Source: an uncultured Sphingorhabdus sp. (GTDB lineage: Bacteria > Pseudomonadota > Alphaproteobacteria > Sphingomonadales > Sphingomonadaceae). Taken from it: a stretch of 64,000 bases of DNA. The DNA lies in assembly GCA_937873665.1 (NCBI GenBank), contig CALMYW010000517.1, positions 62,001 to 126,000 of the forward strand, read 5' to 3'. Below the pieces are notes generated by a model, which did not search any database, was not told the DNA's origin, and was given only the letters and a program-made list of their open reading frames with translations. The translations under genes and the position numbers were made by a program. This document shows positions 62,119-64,000 of the stretch, in pieces (positions within the stretch are counted from its first letter, which is position 1; each line of letters opens with the position of its first letter).

Positions 62119-62781
62119 TTACTTCGGTATCTGCCAGCGCACGCGGCTCGACCACGAACCCGTCGTGGGGTTACCATTGCTGTCCAGAGCCGGTTCAAAA
62201 CGACCACGACGCTGGATATTCTTGCACGTCGCGTCGTCAAGGTCGGCATGGCCGCTTGAAGAGGTTACGGTGCAAGACTGGACACGACCATCAGGGCCAA
62301 CCGATACGCGGAAGCCGGTGGTGCCTTCACGCTCCTGCTGGAGGGCGCGCGACGGATAGTCGTTGGTATTAGCCCAGTTGCCCGGATTGCCTTTCGGAAT
62401 CGGGTTGGGGCGCTTGGCGACCGGCGGCGGTGGCGGCGGCGGAGCGGCAGGCGCAGGCGGAGCTGCAGTCGGCACGATCGGCGCGGCCGGTGGAGGTGTG
62501 TCCACAGTCCGTAAGGTCGGAGGAGGTGTAACCGTTGTCACGAGCGGCGGCGGCGAGACGACGGGCGGCTCGATCTGCTTTTCCGGCTCTGGCGGCGGTT
62601 CCTCTTCAGGTGGTTCTTCTTCCTTCACGTCGACGACGTTCAGCTTTGCCTTGACCTGTTGTACCGCCTCATAAGCAAGACCGGTAACCAACGCATAGCC
62701 AAGGAAAGCGTGAAGGAGCGCGACGATGATGATCGAGACCAGGCGGCTCGAACTCATTCCATCTTGATCAGCATATGCCAT
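62119..62781 (-). CDS. tonB: TonB energy transducer
   Basis: The 220-residue product has an N-terminal transmembrane helix (VSIIIVALLHAFLGYALVTG). A long Pro/Glu-rich periplasmic spacer follows (about residues 50-120), and the TonB C-terminal domain holds YPSRALQQEREGTTGFRVSV and RVQSCTVTSSSGHADLDDAT. It moves energy from ExbB-ExbD to outer-membrane receptors. It heads the cluster, and the 259-bp region upstream to the divergent unknown gene holds its promoter; I saw no convincing Fur site there. Confidence 0.94.
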   Translation of the reverse strand: MAYADQDGMSSSRLVSIIIVALLHAFLGYALVTGLAYEAVQQVKAKLNVVDVKEEEPPEEEPPPEPEKQIEPPVVSPPPLVTTVTPPPTLRTVDTPPPAAPIVPTAAPPAPAAPPPPPPPVAKRPNPIPKGNPGNWANTNDYPSRALQQEREGTTGFRVSVGPDGRVQSCTVTSSSGHADLDDATCKNIQRRGRFEPALDSNGNPTTGSWSSRVRWQIPK

Positions 62782-63040
62782 GCGGAAACTACTCTCCTAC
62801 TTTCCCCAAAACGCGCGGACCGCTCGGCAAGCGTCACAAAACTAGAAGCCACCCAACTGGTCAGCGCTATTGAAATCTTTTTAATCGGCTGATTCCGCCA
62901 TCGTCTTAGCGACGCCCAAAAGCGCAGGCAATCCGGATTCTGCGATTAATCCGCAATTCATCGGCCTTGCCCCAATCGATTAGCATGAATAGGAATGCAA
63001 ATATTCCCTACACCCCCTCAATTTGCACAGGATTTCCAAG

Positions 63041-63910
63041 GTGAAGACAGGATTTACCATAAAATTGGCGGTCGGCCTTGGTCTGTTGCTGGGGACACCG
63101 GTAGTCCATGCCCAAACACTGGTGCAATCGACATTTGCTGTGCCTGCACAGGGTGCTGCCTATGCGGACATAGCCGATCTGGTAACCATCTCACCGCTGA
63201 TTCTTGACGCGCAGATACGCAAGGTTACGTCGCTACCCGATATACAGGCCGTCGGCGTTCCAGCCAATATCCAGCGGGTATTGGTCGATGCAGATGTCAC
63301 TTCGCTGATCCGCGGAACCGATGGTTTCGCTGCAAAAGCGCGCTTCCTGCTCGATGTGCCAAAGAACAACAAAGGCAAGATACCGAAACTGCAGAAGCGC
63401 CGCTATTTCCTGTTGGGAAGTAAAGTCAGTGGTTCGCCGGGTACCATAAAGCTGTCGAAGCCCGACGCCTTGGTCGAATGGAGCCCGGCGAATGATGTCA
63501 CGCTGCGCGCGATAACAAGGGAGGCGGTGCAAATTGACGCGCCAGAGGCGGTAACCGGGGTATCAGGCGCATTTCACAGCCAGGGCACGGTTCTCGGTGA
63601 AGGTGAAACGCAGATATTCCTGCGTACGGCGAGCGGCCAGCCAATTTCGGTTTCGATTTTGAGCCGGCCTGGCCAGAGCAAACGCTGGGCAGTTTCAACC
63701 GGCGATGTAATCGATGAATCCGCGATCGCACCTGCGAAAGACACTTTATTATGGTATCGCCTCGCCTGCGGCCTGCCGCGCACACTGGATGCACGGCTGG
63801 TCGAAAGCAGCGAAGCGAAAGATATCGCATCGGCGCAGGCAGACTATCGATTTGTCATGGAGTCGCTGGGCCCATGTAGCCGCACACGGCCTTTGGCTGG
63901 GGCCCGATAA
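63041..63910 (+). CDS. Exported protein of unknown function (289 aa)
   Basis: The product begins MKTGFTIKLAVGLGLLLGTP with a signal peptide (cleavage after VHA). The mature part has VPAQGAAYADIADLVTISPL, RVLVDADVTSLIRGTDGFAA and a central basic patch with KRRYFLLGSKVSGSPG, and ends with a segment having paired Cys (YRLACGLPRTL and SLGPCSRTR). It is probably periplasmic. GTG 63041 has an AGGA ribosome site 8 bp upstream and gives a proper signal peptide; the longer frame (TTG 63023) does not. The adenosyltransferase gene converges with it, 3 bp away. Confidence 0.75.
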   Translation: MKTGFTIKLAVGLGLLLGTPVVHAQTLVQSTFAVPAQGAAYADIADLVTISPLILDAQIRKVTSLPDIQAVGVPANIQRVLVDADVTSLIRGTDGFAAKARFLLDVPKNNKGKIPKLQKRRYFLLGSKVSGSPGTIKLSKPDALVEWSPANDVTLRAITREAVQIDAPEAVTGVSGAFHSQGTVLGEGETQIFLRTASGQPISVSILSRPGQSKRWAVSTGDVIDESAIAPAKDTLLWYRLACGLPRTLDARLVESSEAKDIASAQADYRFVMESLGPCSRTRPLAGAR

Positions 63911-63913
63911 AGT

Positions 63914-64000
63914 TCAGCGCGAAGCGCCGGGTACCCATAAAATATCACCGCCACGGTCCCTGTTGATTAAGCGGCAGAGCACGAACAGATAGTCTGACAG
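63914..64000 (-). CDS. PduO-type ATP:cob(I)alamin adenosyltransferase, 3' end only
   Basis: The 28 visible codons end LINRDRGGDILWVPGASR before the stop, preceded by LSDYLFVLCR. This is the closing helix and tail of PduO-type adenosyltransferases, which make adenosylcobalamin. The rest of the gene lies to the right of the window. The short length limits certainty, but the tail is highly characteristic. Confidence 0.8.
   Translation of the reverse strand: MSDYLFVLCRLINRDRGGDILWVPGASR

Noticed and set aside
62782..63040. Fur box in the tonB promoter region
   Set aside because: AT-rich stretches are present but no match to a 19-bp Fur-like palindrome could be found by eye.

Overview
The window looks like chromosomal DNA of a sphingomonad (Alphaproteobacteria, Sphingomonadales; genus not resolvable by eye). 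Pointers are an UrcA-family secreted protein, exosortase-A (XrtA)-associated glycosyltransferase and O-ligase genes, a class I lysyl-tRNA synthetase, the lnt-metK-trmB and rpmF-plsX-fabH-ihfA-merR gene orders, DUF885 and RcnB-like exported proteins, and a tonB-exbB-exbD-exbD cluster. Base composition is moderately GC-rich. No rRNA, tRNA or CRISPR array was recognised.

Layout. (1) About 1-3,950 is accessory DNA: a minus-strand phage structural pair (head-tail connector, tail/decoration-like protein), an IS1595-family (ISXO2-like) transposase, a DUF3800 gene divergent from a 44-residue charged protein, and a membrane/coiled-coil gene. (2) 3,970-10,840 holds a DUF1963 protein, a glutathione S-transferase, a large DUF2339 membrane protein, a YqaA/DedA-type protein, a VOC protein and an unknown. 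(3) 10,920-20,130 has lnt, metK (with an AT-rich palindromic operator), a GGDEF protein, trmB, a LytS/LytTR two-component pair, urcA and thiS-thiG. (4) 20,200-23,440 is aroQ-accB-accC-vanX-like, with a 267-bp three-arm inverted-repeat element between accB and accC. (5) 23,570-35,200 has an Arg/Asn-rich exported protein, a 2OG oxygenase, a DUF885 protein, a rhodanese, a fatty acid desaturase, corA/lysK, a DinG-like helicase, a SixA-like phosphatase and a GNAT. (6) 35,276-39,220 is a four-gene Anbu operon: circularly permuted ATP-grasp, alpha-E, transglutaminase, and the Anbu proteasome homologue. (7) 39,222-42,248 is rpmF-plsX-fabH-ihfA-merR. (8) 42,448-50,135 has MAPEG, MBL and S24 regulator genes, an acidic membrane protein, XrtA-linked glycosylation genes and an MscS channel. 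(9) 50,272-59,954 has MaoC-thiolase-CMD-monooxygenase, a serine hydrolase, a second 2OG oxygenase, a dipeptide epimerase, PHA depolymerase, an ABC exporter and a GFA protein. (10) 60,146-62,781 is the minus-strand tonB-exbB-exbD-exbD cluster. The right edge carries an unknown exported protein and the 3' end of a PduO-type cobalamin adenosyltransferase gene.

The most notable non-gene signal is a set of palindromic repeats. One family lies between genes near 9.6 kb and 56.2 kb. A second lies upstream of the thiolase gene and also inside lnt, in frame. A third lies in frame inside the DinG-like helicase gene. Separately, the accB-accC intergenic region can fold so that its outer 24-bp stem pairs with the accC ribosome binding site, which suggests an undescribed cis-acting control of accC translation.
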